Below are positions 43,641-54,149 of a stretch of 64,000 nt of DNA, one piece after another (the stretch's first letter is position 1; each line of letters starts with the position of its first letter). The notes beneath the pieces are model-generated. The model was not told where the DNA came from and did not search any database. It saw only the letters and a list, made by a program, of their open reading frames with translations. The stretch comes from Streptomyces hyderabadensis (GTDB lineage: Bacteria > Actinomycetota > Actinomycetes > Streptomycetales > Streptomycetaceae), in NCBI RefSeq assembly GCF_020404845.1, contig NZ_JAIOJZ010000042.1, positions 1 through 64,000 on the forward strand, read 5' to 3'. The translations under genes and the position numbers were made by a program.

Positions 43641-44981
43641 ATGAGCATGACTGTGAGACGTCTGTCGAGAGCGGCCGCCGCCGGTCTCGTGGCCGCGGCC
43701 GCGCTGACGGCCGCGGCCCACTCCGCCGAGGCCGCCGACACGCTCGGGTCCGCGGCGGCCGGACAGGGGCGCTACTTCGGCACCGCCGTCGCGGCGAGCC
43801 ACCTCGGCGAGGCCGACTACGCCGCCACGCTGGACCGCGAGTTCAGCTCGGTGACGCCGGAGAACGAGATGAAGTGGGACGCCACCGAGCCCAGCCGGGG
43901 CACCTTCACCTTCGGCTCCGCCGACCGGATCGTGGACCACGCCCAGGGCCAGGGGATGAACGTGCGCGGGCACACCCTCGTCTGGCACTCCCAACTGCCC
44001 TCCTGGGTGGGCTCACTGGGCGCCGCCGACCTGCGCACCGCGATGAACGACCACATCAAGGGCCTGATGGGCCACTACAAGGGAGAGATCCACAGCTGGG
44101 ACGTCGTCAACGAGGCCTTCCAGGACGGCGGGAGCGGCGCCCGGCGCAGCTCGCCCTTCCAGGACAAGCTGGGCGACGGATTCATCGAGGAGGCGTTCCG
44201 CACCGCCCGTGCCGCCGACCCGGCCGCCAAGCTCTGCTACAACGACTACAACACCGACGGCGTCAACGCGAAGAGCAATGCCGTCTACGCCATGGTCAAG
44301 GACTTCAAGTCCCGCGGCGTGCCCATCGACTGCGTCGGCTTCCAGTCCCACTTCAACAGCAACTCCCCGGTCCCCGCGGACTACCGGCAGAACCTCCAGC
44401 GCTTCGCCGACCTCGGCGTGGACGTGCAGATCACGGAGCTGGACATCGAGGGTTCCGGTTCCGCGCAGGCCGCCGACTACACGAAGGTCGTCGAGGCCTG
44501 CCTCGCGGTGAGCCGCTGCACCGGCCTGACCGTCTGGGGCGTCACCGACAAGTACTCGTGGCGCAGCAGCGGCACCCCGCTGCTGTTCGACGGCAACTAC
44601 CAGGAGAAACCCGCCTACGACGCCGTCCTGTCCGCCCTCGGCGGCTCGGGCGGCCCGGGAGAGCCCGGCGAGCCGGGCACCGCTGCGTGCACGGCCACGT
44701 ACACCAGGACCGCGGACTGGAACAGCGGCTACAACGGCCAGGTCACCATCACCGCGGGCGGCGAGCCGATCAGCTCCTGGACCGCGACCGTCACCCTGCC
44801 CGCGCAGCAGTCCGTCTCCTCCCTCTGGAACGGCACGCCCACCTGGAACGGCAACGTCATGACGGTGCGGCCGAGCTGGAACGGCACGCTGGCGGCTGGC
44901 GCGTCGACCAGCTTCGGGTTCACCGTGGCGAAGAACGGCAGCGACGCCGTGCCCGCGGTCGGCACCTGCACCGCCTCCTGA
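43641..44981 (+). CDS. Secreted endo-1,4-beta-xylanase, GH10 with CBM2
   Basis: A 446-residue enzyme: signal peptide (1-31), GH10 barrel (33-335) and, after a Gly/Pro/Glu linker (336-350), a family 2 carbohydrate-binding module with surface tryptophans (TADWNSGYNGQVTI, SLWNGTPTWNG, VRPSWNGTL). Acid/base Glu158 is in WDVVNEAF and nucleophile Glu266 in ITELDIEG. It cuts xylan chains outside the cell, anchored by the CBM to cellulose or xylan. The Streptomyces lividans XlnA relative has CBM13 instead. ATG 43641 is used; the preceding promoter and operator fit. Confidence 0.94.
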   Translation: MSMTVRRLSRAAAAGLVAAAALTAAAHSAEAADTLGSAAAGQGRYFGTAVAASHLGEADYAATLDREFSSVTPENEMKWDATEPSRGTFTFGSADRIVDHAQGQGMNVRGHTLVWHSQLPSWVGSLGAADLRTAMNDHIKGLMGHYKGEIHSWDVVNEAFQDGGSGARRSSPFQDKLGDGFIEEAFRTARAADPAAKLCYNDYNTDGVNAKSNAVYAMVKDFKSRGVPIDCVGFQSHFNSNSPVPADYRQNLQRFADLGVDVQITELDIEGSGSAQAADYTKVVEACLAVSRCTGLTVWGVTDKYSWRSSGTPLLFDGNYQEKPAYDAVLSALGGSGGPGEPGEPGTAACTATYTRTADWNSGYNGQVTITAGGEPISSWTATVTLPAQQSVSSLWNGTPTWNGNVMTVRPSWNGTLAAGASTSFGFTVAKNGSDAVPAVGTCTAS

Positions 44982-45170
44982 TCCGGTCTTCCCGACCCGG
45001 CCGTCCGGGCCGGCCGCCCGCGGGCGCGGTCGGCCCGGACCCGTTCAAAAAGCGGCGCGTCCAGCGGAAGTTGGGGCAAAGGGTTCGTGGGCAGCGTCCT
45101 GGTGCGTATCGTGAGGACCGGGGACCTTCGCTCCCTCCACTCGGCCCCGGACCGGACGGTGAGGCTCGGT

Positions 45171-45599
45171 ATGAATCCGGCGCACGGACCCGACACCGCG
45201 GATGCCTCCGGCGTGTCCGCGGTCGTCGAGTTCAGGGGCGGATCGGCGATGATCCCCGCCTCCAGGGACGTCGTGCACGGCTTCGTCGCGCGACTCGCCG
45301 AGCGGGGCCTGGACCTGACGGACGCCTTCCTGGACGCCGCCCGGCTGGTCGCCACCGAGCTGGTGACCAACGCGCTGCGGCACGCGCCCGGCCCCTGCCG
45401 GCTGGAGCTGACCCTGGTGGGCGACCGGGTCGAGTTCGCGGTGTCGGACACCGGGGACGCCTTCCCCACGTTCCTGCCCCGGGACCCCGTGCGGGTCGGC
45501 CGGCACGGACTGGAGATCGTGACCCGGCTGTGCGGCGAGGTCATCACCAAGCCGCACGCGACCGGTAAGACGGTCTACGCACGCCTGCCGCTGGCCTGA
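45171..45599 (+). CDS. HATPase_c anti-sigma/serine kinase-like protein
   Basis: A 142-residue RsbW-like GHKL ATPase: N box ARLVATELVTNALRHAP, D box FAVSDTGDAFP and G box GRHGLEIVTRL. It probably binds a sigma factor or phosphorylates a STAS partner. The ATG at 45171 is chosen (GGTGAGG 8 bases ahead); an in-frame GTG at 45087 would add 28 residues. It converges on a STAS gene only 8 bases away, and a SpoIIE-type phosphatase lies nearby, so a partner-switch set is likely. Confidence 0.82.
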   Translation: MNPAHGPDTADASGVSAVVEFRGGSAMIPASRDVVHGFVARLAERGLDLTDAFLDAARLVATELVTNALRHAPGPCRLELTLVGDRVEFAVSDTGDAFPTFLPRDPVRVGRHGLEIVTRLCGEVITKPHATGKTVYARLPLA

Positions 45600-45607
45600 T
45601 CCGCCGC

Positions 45608-45973
45608 TCAGCCGGCCAGGGCCTGCTCCGCGCTCGGGTAGCAGGGAATCAGCGCGTCGACCCCCACCAGCCGCAGCACGCGTGCCACGGCCTCGCGCGG
45701 CGCGGCGAGCCGGAGCCAGACGCCGCGGGACTCGGCGGCCCGGTGGGCGCAGATCAGGACGTTGATGCCGCTGGAGTCCAGGAACCCCACCTCGTCGAAG
45801 TCCACCACCGTGCCCGGCGCCGACTCCACCGAGTCCAGCAGGACCTCGCGCAGCTGACTGCTGCCGTCGAGATCGACCTCGCCGGCCAGGGTCACGAGGA
45901 TGATGCCGTCGCCCGTGGTGGTGCGGGTGATCAGCAGCCGCTCCGGTACTGCCGTTCCCTCGGTCTCCGCCAC
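45608..45973 (-). CDS. STAS-domain anti-anti-sigma factor
   Basis: A 121-residue SpoIIAA/RsbV-like protein: ILVTLAGEVDLDGSSQLREV, VVDFDEVGFLDSSGINVLIC. The serine in DSSGI is the phosphorylation site by HATPase kinases. GTG 45973 is chosen as it follows GAGGTGAG with 6-base spacing. Unphosphorylated STAS proteins capture anti-sigma kinases, releasing sigma factor. The adjacent HATPase gene and the sensor PP2C are natural partners, though the pairing is inferred. Confidence 0.88.
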   Translation of the reverse strand: MAETEGTAVPERLLITRTTTGDGIILVTLAGEVDLDGSSQLREVLLDSVESAPGTVVDFDEVGFLDSSGINVLICAHRAAESRGVWLRLAAPREAVARVLRLVGVDALIPCYPSAEQALAG

Positions 45974-46148
45974 GCTGACCTCACCTCTCGTGTGCGCCGC
46001 ATATGCCCCGGCCGTCGCCGGTGGCTTGATGTTAAGGCTCCGCACGGCCCGCGTGGAGCACTTGGGCGGACCGGAACGCGCCGACCGCACCGGCCGCCAG
46101 GTGCTCGGCGCGCGCGACGGCGCTCCTCTGACTACGGTCGGAGGTGTG

Positions 46149-46427
46149 GTGGCACACACATTCGAGGAGCTCGTGCAGAAGCGCCGCGCGGCGGACCTGG
46201 CACAGCACCGGGTCGAGGAGCTGCGCGACTCGTACGGGCCTCCCACGCAGCATCGGTGGACCCCGCGGCAGTCGGACACGTACGAGACCGCCGTACGGGC
46301 CTGGCGCGACCTGGACCGGGACGCGCGGACCGCGATGGCGGAGTACGTGAAGGAGGGAGGCCAGTCCCGGCACAAGATCGAGGCGAAGCTCCGCAAGGCC
46401 GTCCAGGAGGACGACCGGAGCACCTGA
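46149..46427 (+). CDS. Small charged hypothetical protein
   Basis: A 92-residue, wholly helical, highly charged protein (AHTFEELVQKRRAADLAQHR and AVRAWRDLDRDARTAMAEYV) I do not recognise. Start uncertain: GTG at 46146 and 46149 both follow GGAG closely. A divergent promoter region with the STAS gene (about 175 bases) precedes it. Confidence 0.55.
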   Translation: MAHTFEELVQKRRAADLAQHRVEELRDSYGPPTQHRWTPRQSDTYETAVRAWRDLDRDARTAMAEYVKEGGQSRHKIEAKLRKAVQEDDRST

Positions 46428-46469
46428 CCGGACGGACACCGCCGCGGACCGGCCCGGCGCCGGGCGGAC

Positions 46470-48053
46470 CTACCCCCGGTCCGCCGTGACCTCGCCGACG
46501 AGGTCGCGCACGGCGCTCAGGGCCGCCGCGCGGTCCTCGGGGACCAGGCCGATACGGGTGCGTCGGTCGAGCAGGTCGGCCTCGTCGAGGGCGCCCTCGT
46601 GGCGCAGCGCCCACACCAGCTCGGCCCCGGTGACGGGGTGGCCCGGCAGCACCCGCTCGGCGAGGCGGGGATCCCGGGCGGCGAGGGCGTGGACCGCGGG
46701 TGCCTCGGTGCCGTACCGCCGGACCAGGCGGCGCGGTGCCCGCACCTCGGCCAGGGCGTGCGGTGCGGCGGCGCCGACCAGGGGCAGCGCGGCGGTGCGG
46801 GACGGGCCAGCGGCCAGCCCGCGGACGGCGACGGCGGCGTCCACGGCGTCCTCGGCCATGCGCCGGTACGTGGTGAGCTTGCCGCCGACCACGGTGACCA
46901 CGCCCTCGGACGAGGTGAGCACCGCGTGCCGGCGCGAGACGTCCGCCGTACGGGGCCCGGCGCCGGGCCGGTCCGACGGTGAGGTGTCGAGCAGGGGGCG
47001 CAGACCCGCGAAGGCGCCCACCACGTCCTGGCGGTGCACCGGCGCCTCCAGCACCGAGCCGAGCACGTCGAGCAGGAAGCCGACGTCGGTCTCGGGCACC
47101 TCCGGCACGTCCGGCACGTCCCCGTCCACCGGCTCGTCGGTGAGGCCGACGTAGACGCGGCCGTCGCCCTGGGGCAGGACGAGGACGAAGCGGTTGGTCT
47201 CGCCGGGGACCGGCACGTGCAGGCCGGCCGGGAGCGGGCCGAGCCGCTCGGCGCGCAGCACGAGGTGGGTGCCGCGGGAGGGGCGGATGCGGATGCCGTC
47301 CACCAGGCCGTCCGCCCACACCCCGGCGGCGTTGACCACCGCACGGGCCCGGATCAGGCCCTCCTCGCCGGTCGTCTCGTCGCGTACGCGGGCGCCGGAG
47401 CCGGTCAGCTCCAGGGCCCTGACCCGGGTCAGGATCCGCGCGCCGCGGGCCGCCGCGGTCCGGGCCAGCGCCGTCACCAGCCGGGCGTCGTCGGTGAGCC
47501 GCCCGTCCCAGGAGAGCAGGCCGCCGCGCAGCCGGTCGGTGCGCAGCGCCGGAGCGAGGTGCCGGGTCTCCACCGCGGACAGCCGGCGCGGCGCGGGCAG
47601 CGTGGCCCGTGCGGTGCGCGCCGCGAGCCGCAGGGTGTCCCCGGCCCGGAACCCGGCCCACGCCAGCGCGCCCTGGCCGCGGGAGACCAGCGGGGTGAGC
47701 GGCAGGACGAACGGCTGGGCGCGCACCAGGTGGGGTGCCGTGCGCTCCATCAGCACCCCGCGCTCCACCGCGCTCTCGTGCGCGACGTCGAGCTGGCCGG
47801 AGGCGAGGTAGCGCAGGCCGCCGTGGATGAGCTTGGAGCTCCAGCGGGAGGTGCCGAAGGCCAGGTCGTGCGCCTCCACGGCGACGACGCTCAGGCCCCG
47901 GGCGGCGGCGTCCAGCGCGGCACCGGCGCCGGTCGCGCCGAGCCCGACGACCAGGACGTCCACGACGGGGCCGCCGACGGTGTCGCCCACCTCGCGCGAG
48001 CGCCGTGCGGCGGACAGGGAGGCCCCGGCGGCGGGGCGGCCGGCGGGGCTCAT
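46470..48053 (-). CDS. glpD: FAD-dependent glycerol-3-phosphate dehydrogenase
   Basis: A 527-residue GlpD-type enzyme oxidising sn-glycerol-3-phosphate to dihydroxyacetone phosphate, passing electrons to quinone at the membrane. FAD motif VLVVGLGATGAGAALDAAAR at 33-52, then TSRWSSKLIHGGLRYL; NAAGVWAD and VVGGKLTTYRRMAEDA near the C-terminus. The ATG at 48053 overlaps the TetR stop (ATGA), so the two are cotranscribed. Divergent from it lie an alkylglycerone phosphate synthase-like gene and a lipid kinase, an unusual setting for glpD, which is normally with glpFK. Confidence 0.9.
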   Translation of the reverse strand: MSPAGRPAAGASLSAARRSREVGDTVGGPVVDVLVVGLGATGAGAALDAAARGLSVVAVEAHDLAFGTSRWSSKLIHGGLRYLASGQLDVAHESAVERGVLMERTAPHLVRAQPFVLPLTPLVSRGQGALAWAGFRAGDTLRLAARTARATLPAPRRLSAVETRHLAPALRTDRLRGGLLSWDGRLTDDARLVTALARTAAARGARILTRVRALELTGSGARVRDETTGEEGLIRARAVVNAAGVWADGLVDGIRIRPSRGTHLVLRAERLGPLPAGLHVPVPGETNRFVLVLPQGDGRVYVGLTDEPVDGDVPDVPEVPETDVGFLLDVLGSVLEAPVHRQDVVGAFAGLRPLLDTSPSDRPGAGPRTADVSRRHAVLTSSEGVVTVVGGKLTTYRRMAEDAVDAAVAVRGLAAGPSRTAALPLVGAAAPHALAEVRAPRRLVRRYGTEAPAVHALAARDPRLAERVLPGHPVTGAELVWALRHEGALDEADLLDRRTRIGLVPEDRAAALSAVRDLVGEVTADRG

Positions 48054-48667
48054 GGCGTGAGGGTCCTCTCCAGGATGGTGCGCAGCTCCGCGAGGAGAGC
48101 CGCCGGGGCCAGCCCGGCGTCGTCCTCGTCGGTCATGGTCCGCAGCGACAGCGCGAAGGACTGCACCACCAGCAGCACCGACCGTGCCTGCCGCCCGGTG
48201 TGCGTCCGGCGCACCGACCCGTCGGCGTGGCCCTCCTCCAGCGCCTCGGCCAGCAGCCCCAGCAGGGCCTCCTGGCTCGCGCCGCGCCGGTCGAGGACGT
48301 AGGGCAGGAGCAGCTCCGGATCGACGTCGACGATCTTGCGGAACAGGGGGTGCGCCCGGAACGCCTCCACCCCCGCCACCAGGCCCTCGACGATGCGCGC
48401 GCGGGTACCGGTGTCCGGGGCCGGTGCGGGGATCGCGCCGGTGGCCACCGCGATCCACTCCCGGGTCATCAGGTCGCCGACCAGGGACCGCACGTCCGGC
48501 CAGCGCCGGTACAGCGTCATCCGGGAGACGCCGGCCCGGCGGGCGACGTCGGTCATCGTCGTGCGCCGCACCCCGACGGCCAGCACGCAGTCGCGTACGG
48601 CGTCCAGCACCGCGTCGTTGTCCGAGGAGGTCTGCCTGCTCGAATGGTTGTGACGGTTAGGCGTCAT
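48050..48667 (-). CDS. TetR-family regulator of the glpD/AGPS locus
   Basis: A 205-residue TetR protein: helix-turn-helix near 25-65 (DCVLAVGVRRTTMTDVARRA, GVSRMTLYRRWPDV), with a ligand domain of unknown specificity. It is first of an operon with glpD (4-base overlap). The 71-base region to the divergent FAD-enzyme gene carries GTGTAAC-A-GTGTAAC near 48667-48682, a candidate binding site overlapping its own start. Confidence 0.85.
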   Translation of the reverse strand: MTPNRHNHSSRQTSSDNDAVLDAVRDCVLAVGVRRTTMTDVARRAGVSRMTLYRRWPDVRSLVGDLMTREWIAVATGAIPAPAPDTGTRARIVEGLVAGVEAFRAHPLFRKIVDVDPELLLPYVLDRRGASQEALLGLLAEALEEGHADGSVRRTHTGRQARSVLLVVQSFALSLRTMTDEDDAGLAPAALLAELRTILERTLTP

Positions 48668-48738
48668 GTGTAACAGTGTAACGCCCCGTGGGACGGTGCG
48701 TACGGCATCCCTCGAAGCGACCGTGAGGACGACAGGCC

Positions 48739-50337
48739 ATGGACATGCTGTGGAACGGCTGGGGCGACCCGGCCAGGGCGACGCCGCTGCCCGACTCGGT
48801 GACCGGGCTGCTGCGCGAGCTGCTCGGCGTCACCCCCCGCGCCGCCGCCCCTCTCCCGCTGGAGGAGATCCAGGTACCCGCCTCCGCACTGGGCCCGGAC
48901 GCCCGCCGGGCGCTGGAGGCCGCCGTCGGACAGCGCGCCCAGGACGTGCGCACCGACGCGGAGAGCCGGATCCGGCACACCCGCGGCAAGTCCACCCCCG
49001 ACCTGCTGCGGATCCGCGCCGGCGACGTCGCCGACACCCCGGCCGCCGTCGTCCTCCCGGACGGTCACGACGAGGTGCTCGCCGTGCTGGCCGCCTGCGC
49101 CGAACACGGCCTGGCCGTCGTGCCGTTCGGCGGCGGCACCTCGGTCGTGGGCGGCCTCGCCCCCGGACGCGCGGGCGCGTTCGTCGCCCTCGACCTGCGC
49201 CGCATGAACCGCCTGCTCGACCTCGACGAGGTCTCCCGCACCGCCACCCTCCAGCCCGGCCTGCGCGCCCCCGAGGCGGAGGCGCTGCTCGCCGAGCGCG
49301 GCTACACCCTCGGCCACTTCCCCCAGTCCTACGAGTGGGCCACCATCGGCGGCTTCGCCGCCACCCGCTCCAGCGGACAGGCCTCCGCCGGCTACGGCCG
49401 CTTCGACGAGATGGTCCTCGGCCTCACCCTCGCCACCCCCACGGGCACCCTCGACACCGGCCGCGCCCCGCGCTCGGCGGCCGGACCCGACCTGCGCCAG
49501 CTCGTGCTGGGCTCGGAGGGTGCCTTCGGCGTCATCACCTCCGTCACCGTGCGGGTACGGCCCCTGCCCGCGGTCCGCCGCTACGAGGGCTGGCGCTTCA
49601 CCTCCTTCGACGAGGGCGCCACGGCGCTGCGCCGGCTCGCCCAGGACGGACCGCGCCCCACGGTGCTGCGGCTGTCCGACGAGACCGAGACCCTGATCGG
49701 CCTCGCCCAGCCGGACGCCATCGGCGCCTCGCCGGAGCGCCAGGGCGCGGGATGCCTGGCGGTCGTCGGCTTCGAGGGCACCGAGGAGGACACCGCGCAC
49801 CGCCGGGAGGGCGCCGCCGCCGTCCTGCGCGAGGGCGGCGGCACCTTCGCCGGGGCGGAGCCCGGTGAGCGCTGGGCCCACGGCCGCTACTCCGCGCCGT
49901 ACCTGCGCGACTCCCTGCTCGACGCCGGGGCGCTCGCCGAGACCCTGGAGACCGCGGCCACCTGGTCCCGCCTCCCCGCCCTGTACGCCGCCGTCCGCGA
50001 GGCACTCACCGCCACGCTCACCGAGGCCGGCACCCCGCCCCTGGTCATGTGCCACATCTCGCACGTCTACGAGAACGGCGCCTCCCTCTACTTCACCGTC
50101 GTCTCCGCCCAGGGCGAGGACGCCGTGGCGCACTGGACCCGGGCCAAGCACGCCGCCAACGACGCCATCCTCGCCGCGGGCGGCACCATCACCCACCACC
50201 ACGCGGTGGGCACCGACCACCGTGACTGGTACGTCCGGGAGGCGGGCCCCCTCGGCGTCGCGGCCCTGCGCGCCGTCAAGCGGAGCCTGGACCCCGCCGG
50301 GCTGCTCAGCCCGGGTGTGCTGCTGCCCGCCGACTGA
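48739..50337 (+). CDS. Alkylglycerone-phosphate synthase-like FAD enzyme
   Basis: A 532-residue FAD-binding type 4 / vanillyl alcohol oxidase-family protein. FAD is held by VVPFGGGTSVVGGLAP, HFPQSYEWATIGGFAATRSS and LVLGSEGAFGVIT; ITHHHAVGTDH and LDPAGLLSPG match the His-rich active-site and terminal motifs of eukaryotic AGPS, which exchange the acyl group of acyl-DHAP for a fatty alcohol to make ether lipids. ATG 48739 follows GACGACAGG. A diacylglycerol kinase-like gene follows, and glpD (which makes DHAP) is divergent. Bacterial homologues may instead oxidise other hydroxyacids. Confidence 0.82.
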   Translation: MDMLWNGWGDPARATPLPDSVTGLLRELLGVTPRAAAPLPLEEIQVPASALGPDARRALEAAVGQRAQDVRTDAESRIRHTRGKSTPDLLRIRAGDVADTPAAVVLPDGHDEVLAVLAACAEHGLAVVPFGGGTSVVGGLAPGRAGAFVALDLRRMNRLLDLDEVSRTATLQPGLRAPEAEALLAERGYTLGHFPQSYEWATIGGFAATRSSGQASAGYGRFDEMVLGLTLATPTGTLDTGRAPRSAAGPDLRQLVLGSEGAFGVITSVTVRVRPLPAVRRYEGWRFTSFDEGATALRRLAQDGPRPTVLRLSDETETLIGLAQPDAIGASPERQGAGCLAVVGFEGTEEDTAHRREGAAAVLREGGGTFAGAEPGERWAHGRYSAPYLRDSLLDAGALAETLETAATWSRLPALYAAVREALTATLTEAGTPPLVMCHISHVYENGASLYFTVVSAQGEDAVAHWTRAKHAANDAILAAGGTITHHHAVGTDHRDWYVREAGPLGVAALRAVKRSLDPAGLLSPGVLLPAD

Positions 50338-50407
50338 CCCCGGCGCACGCACGCACCCACCCCGTGAGACAACAGTCCGGCCACACCCGTCAGCCCGGAG
50401 GACACCG

Positions 50408-51289
50408 ATGCGCCAGTTCACCGCCGTCGTCAACCCCGCCGCGGGCGGCGCCACCTCGGCCGCCGCACTCCTCGGGGTGGCCCGCCTGCTGCGCGAGGCG
50501 GGCGCCGGGCTGGAGACCGAGTACAGCCACAGCCTCGCGCACGCCCGTGAACTCGCCCGGCGGGCGGGGGAGCGGGGGCGGGTGGTGCTCGCCGTCGGCG
50601 GCGACGGCATGGCGGGCGGGATCGGCGGCGCCCTCAGCGGTACCGGCACCCTGCTCGGGCTGGTCCCGGCCGGACGCGGCAACGACTTCGCCCGCGCCCT
50701 GAAGCTGCCCACCGAACCGGCCGGACTGGCCGAGGTGCTGCTGCACGCCGAACCCTGCCCGGTCGACACCGTCGAGGTCACCTCCGCCGTCCACGACCGC
50801 ACCGTCGTCCTCGGCAGCGTGTACGCCGGTGTCGACGCGCTCGCCAACCGGCACGCCAACCACGCGCGGCTGCTGCGCGGCGCCGCCTCCTACTACGCGG
50901 GCGCGGTACGGGCGGTGGCGGGCTGGCGGGCGACCGGCTACCGGGTCACGGTCGACGGCGAGGAGCACCGGTTCCGCGGCTACACGGTGGTGGCCGCCAA
51001 CTCCGGCTACTACGGCTTCAACCGCCTCGTCGCACCCTCCGCGCGCGTGGACGACGGGCTGCTGGACGTGGTGATGATCCACGACGCCCCGCGGCGGCTG
51101 TTCTTCGCGCTGATGAACGAACTCGCCACCGGCGCCCACGTGCACCGGCCCCAGGTACGCGTCCTGCGCGGCCGGGAGGTCCGCATCGAGGCGGACCGGG
51201 CGATACCCTACGGCGCCGACGGCGAGGTCGAGGCCGTCGTGCCCGTCACCGCCAGGGTGCTGCCGGGGGCGCTGCGCGTCCTGTGCTGA
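50408..51289 (+). CDS. Diacylglycerol/lipid kinase family protein
   Basis: A 293-residue member of the DAGK catalytic family: VVNPAAGGATS at 7-17, nucleotide-binding VLAVGGDGMAGGIGGAL near 60-75 and PAGRGNDFARAL near 90. It would phosphorylate diacylglycerol or a similar lipid alcohol at the membrane. ATG 50408 follows CGGAGGACACC. Spaced 70 bases after the AGPS-like gene, probably cotranscribed, which supports a lipid role for that neighbour. Confidence 0.88.
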   Translation: MRQFTAVVNPAAGGATSAAALLGVARLLREAGAGLETEYSHSLAHARELARRAGERGRVVLAVGGDGMAGGIGGALSGTGTLLGLVPAGRGNDFARALKLPTEPAGLAEVLLHAEPCPVDTVEVTSAVHDRTVVLGSVYAGVDALANRHANHARLLRGAASYYAGAVRAVAGWRATGYRVTVDGEEHRFRGYTVVAANSGYYGFNRLVAPSARVDDGLLDVVMIHDAPRRLFFALMNELATGAHVHRPQVRVLRGREVRIEADRAIPYGADGEVEAVVPVTARVLPGALRVLC

Positions 51290-51298
51290 ACACACCGC

Positions 51299-51330
51299 GG
51301 GGCCGGACGCCCGCAACGGCGCCCGGCCCC
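51299..51330. terminator. Hairpin between lipid kinase and catalase
   Basis: GGGGCCGG (51299-51306) and CCGGCCCC (51323-51330) enclose a 16-base loop between the converging genes. Confidence 0.6.
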
Positions 51331-51343
51331 ACGGTCCGTCGGT

Positions 51344-53623
<2,280 letters not shown>

Positions 53624-53757
53624 CGGCCTTTCTCCGTTCTGGGCGGGCCGCTGCACGCGCCCGGTCGTGTTCGAGTACCGACTGCCGTGGTGGGCCGTGA
53701 CCGCGTACCCAGTGTTCGGGACTCAAGGCATGGGTGCGAGCAACGGGGGCGGCCGGC

Positions 53758-53985
53758 TCAGGTGATGGTCTGTCCGTCATGGGTGCCGCCCCGGCAGAGC
53801 GACGTGAAGGAGCCGGTCCCGTCCCCGTCCGCCGAGATGACGATCACTCCGCCGCCCCGGATGCACTCGCTCGCCGTCACCTCGCCCGGCAGGCTCGCGG
53901 CGCCCGGCACCGAGGCCTGCGCTCCGGTGGCACACAGGACCGACACGGCCAGGGCCGCGAGCAGGGTGCACGACGACTTGCGCAT
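53758..53985 (-). CDS. Small secreted protein of unknown function
   Basis: A 75-residue precursor with a Sec signal (MRKSSCTLLAALAVSVLCAT, cleavage near AQA-24). The mature 50 residues have two cysteines (ECIRGG and SLCRGG) that could form one disulphide. GAAGGAG lies 7-8 bases before the ATG. Small secreted peptides of this form are common in Streptomyces; no role is known. Confidence 0.7.
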   Translation of the reverse strand: MRKSSCTLLAALAVSVLCATGAQASVPGAASLPGEVTASECIRGGGVIVISADGDGTGSFTSLCRGGTHDGQTIT

Positions 53986-54098
53986 GGGGACGGCTCCTTC
54001 TCACCGGTGCCGTCCCAGCGTCACCGGCCCCGGCGCGGCACGCCACCGGGGGCGCGCGCACGGGGGAGCGCGCACCACGGAGTCCGCATCACACGGGG

Positions 54099-54132
54099 GA
54101 GGGCCCCGACCGCGGCCGCGGTCGGGGCCCTC
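54099..54132. terminator. Perfect 34-base palindromic terminator
   Basis: GAGGGCCCCGACCGCGG and its exact inverse meet with no loop at 54115/54116. It lies 18 bases after the stop of the DUF2264 gene and ends the carbohydrate operon. Confidence 0.85.
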
Positions 54133-54149
54133 GAAGCGCCGGACGGAAC

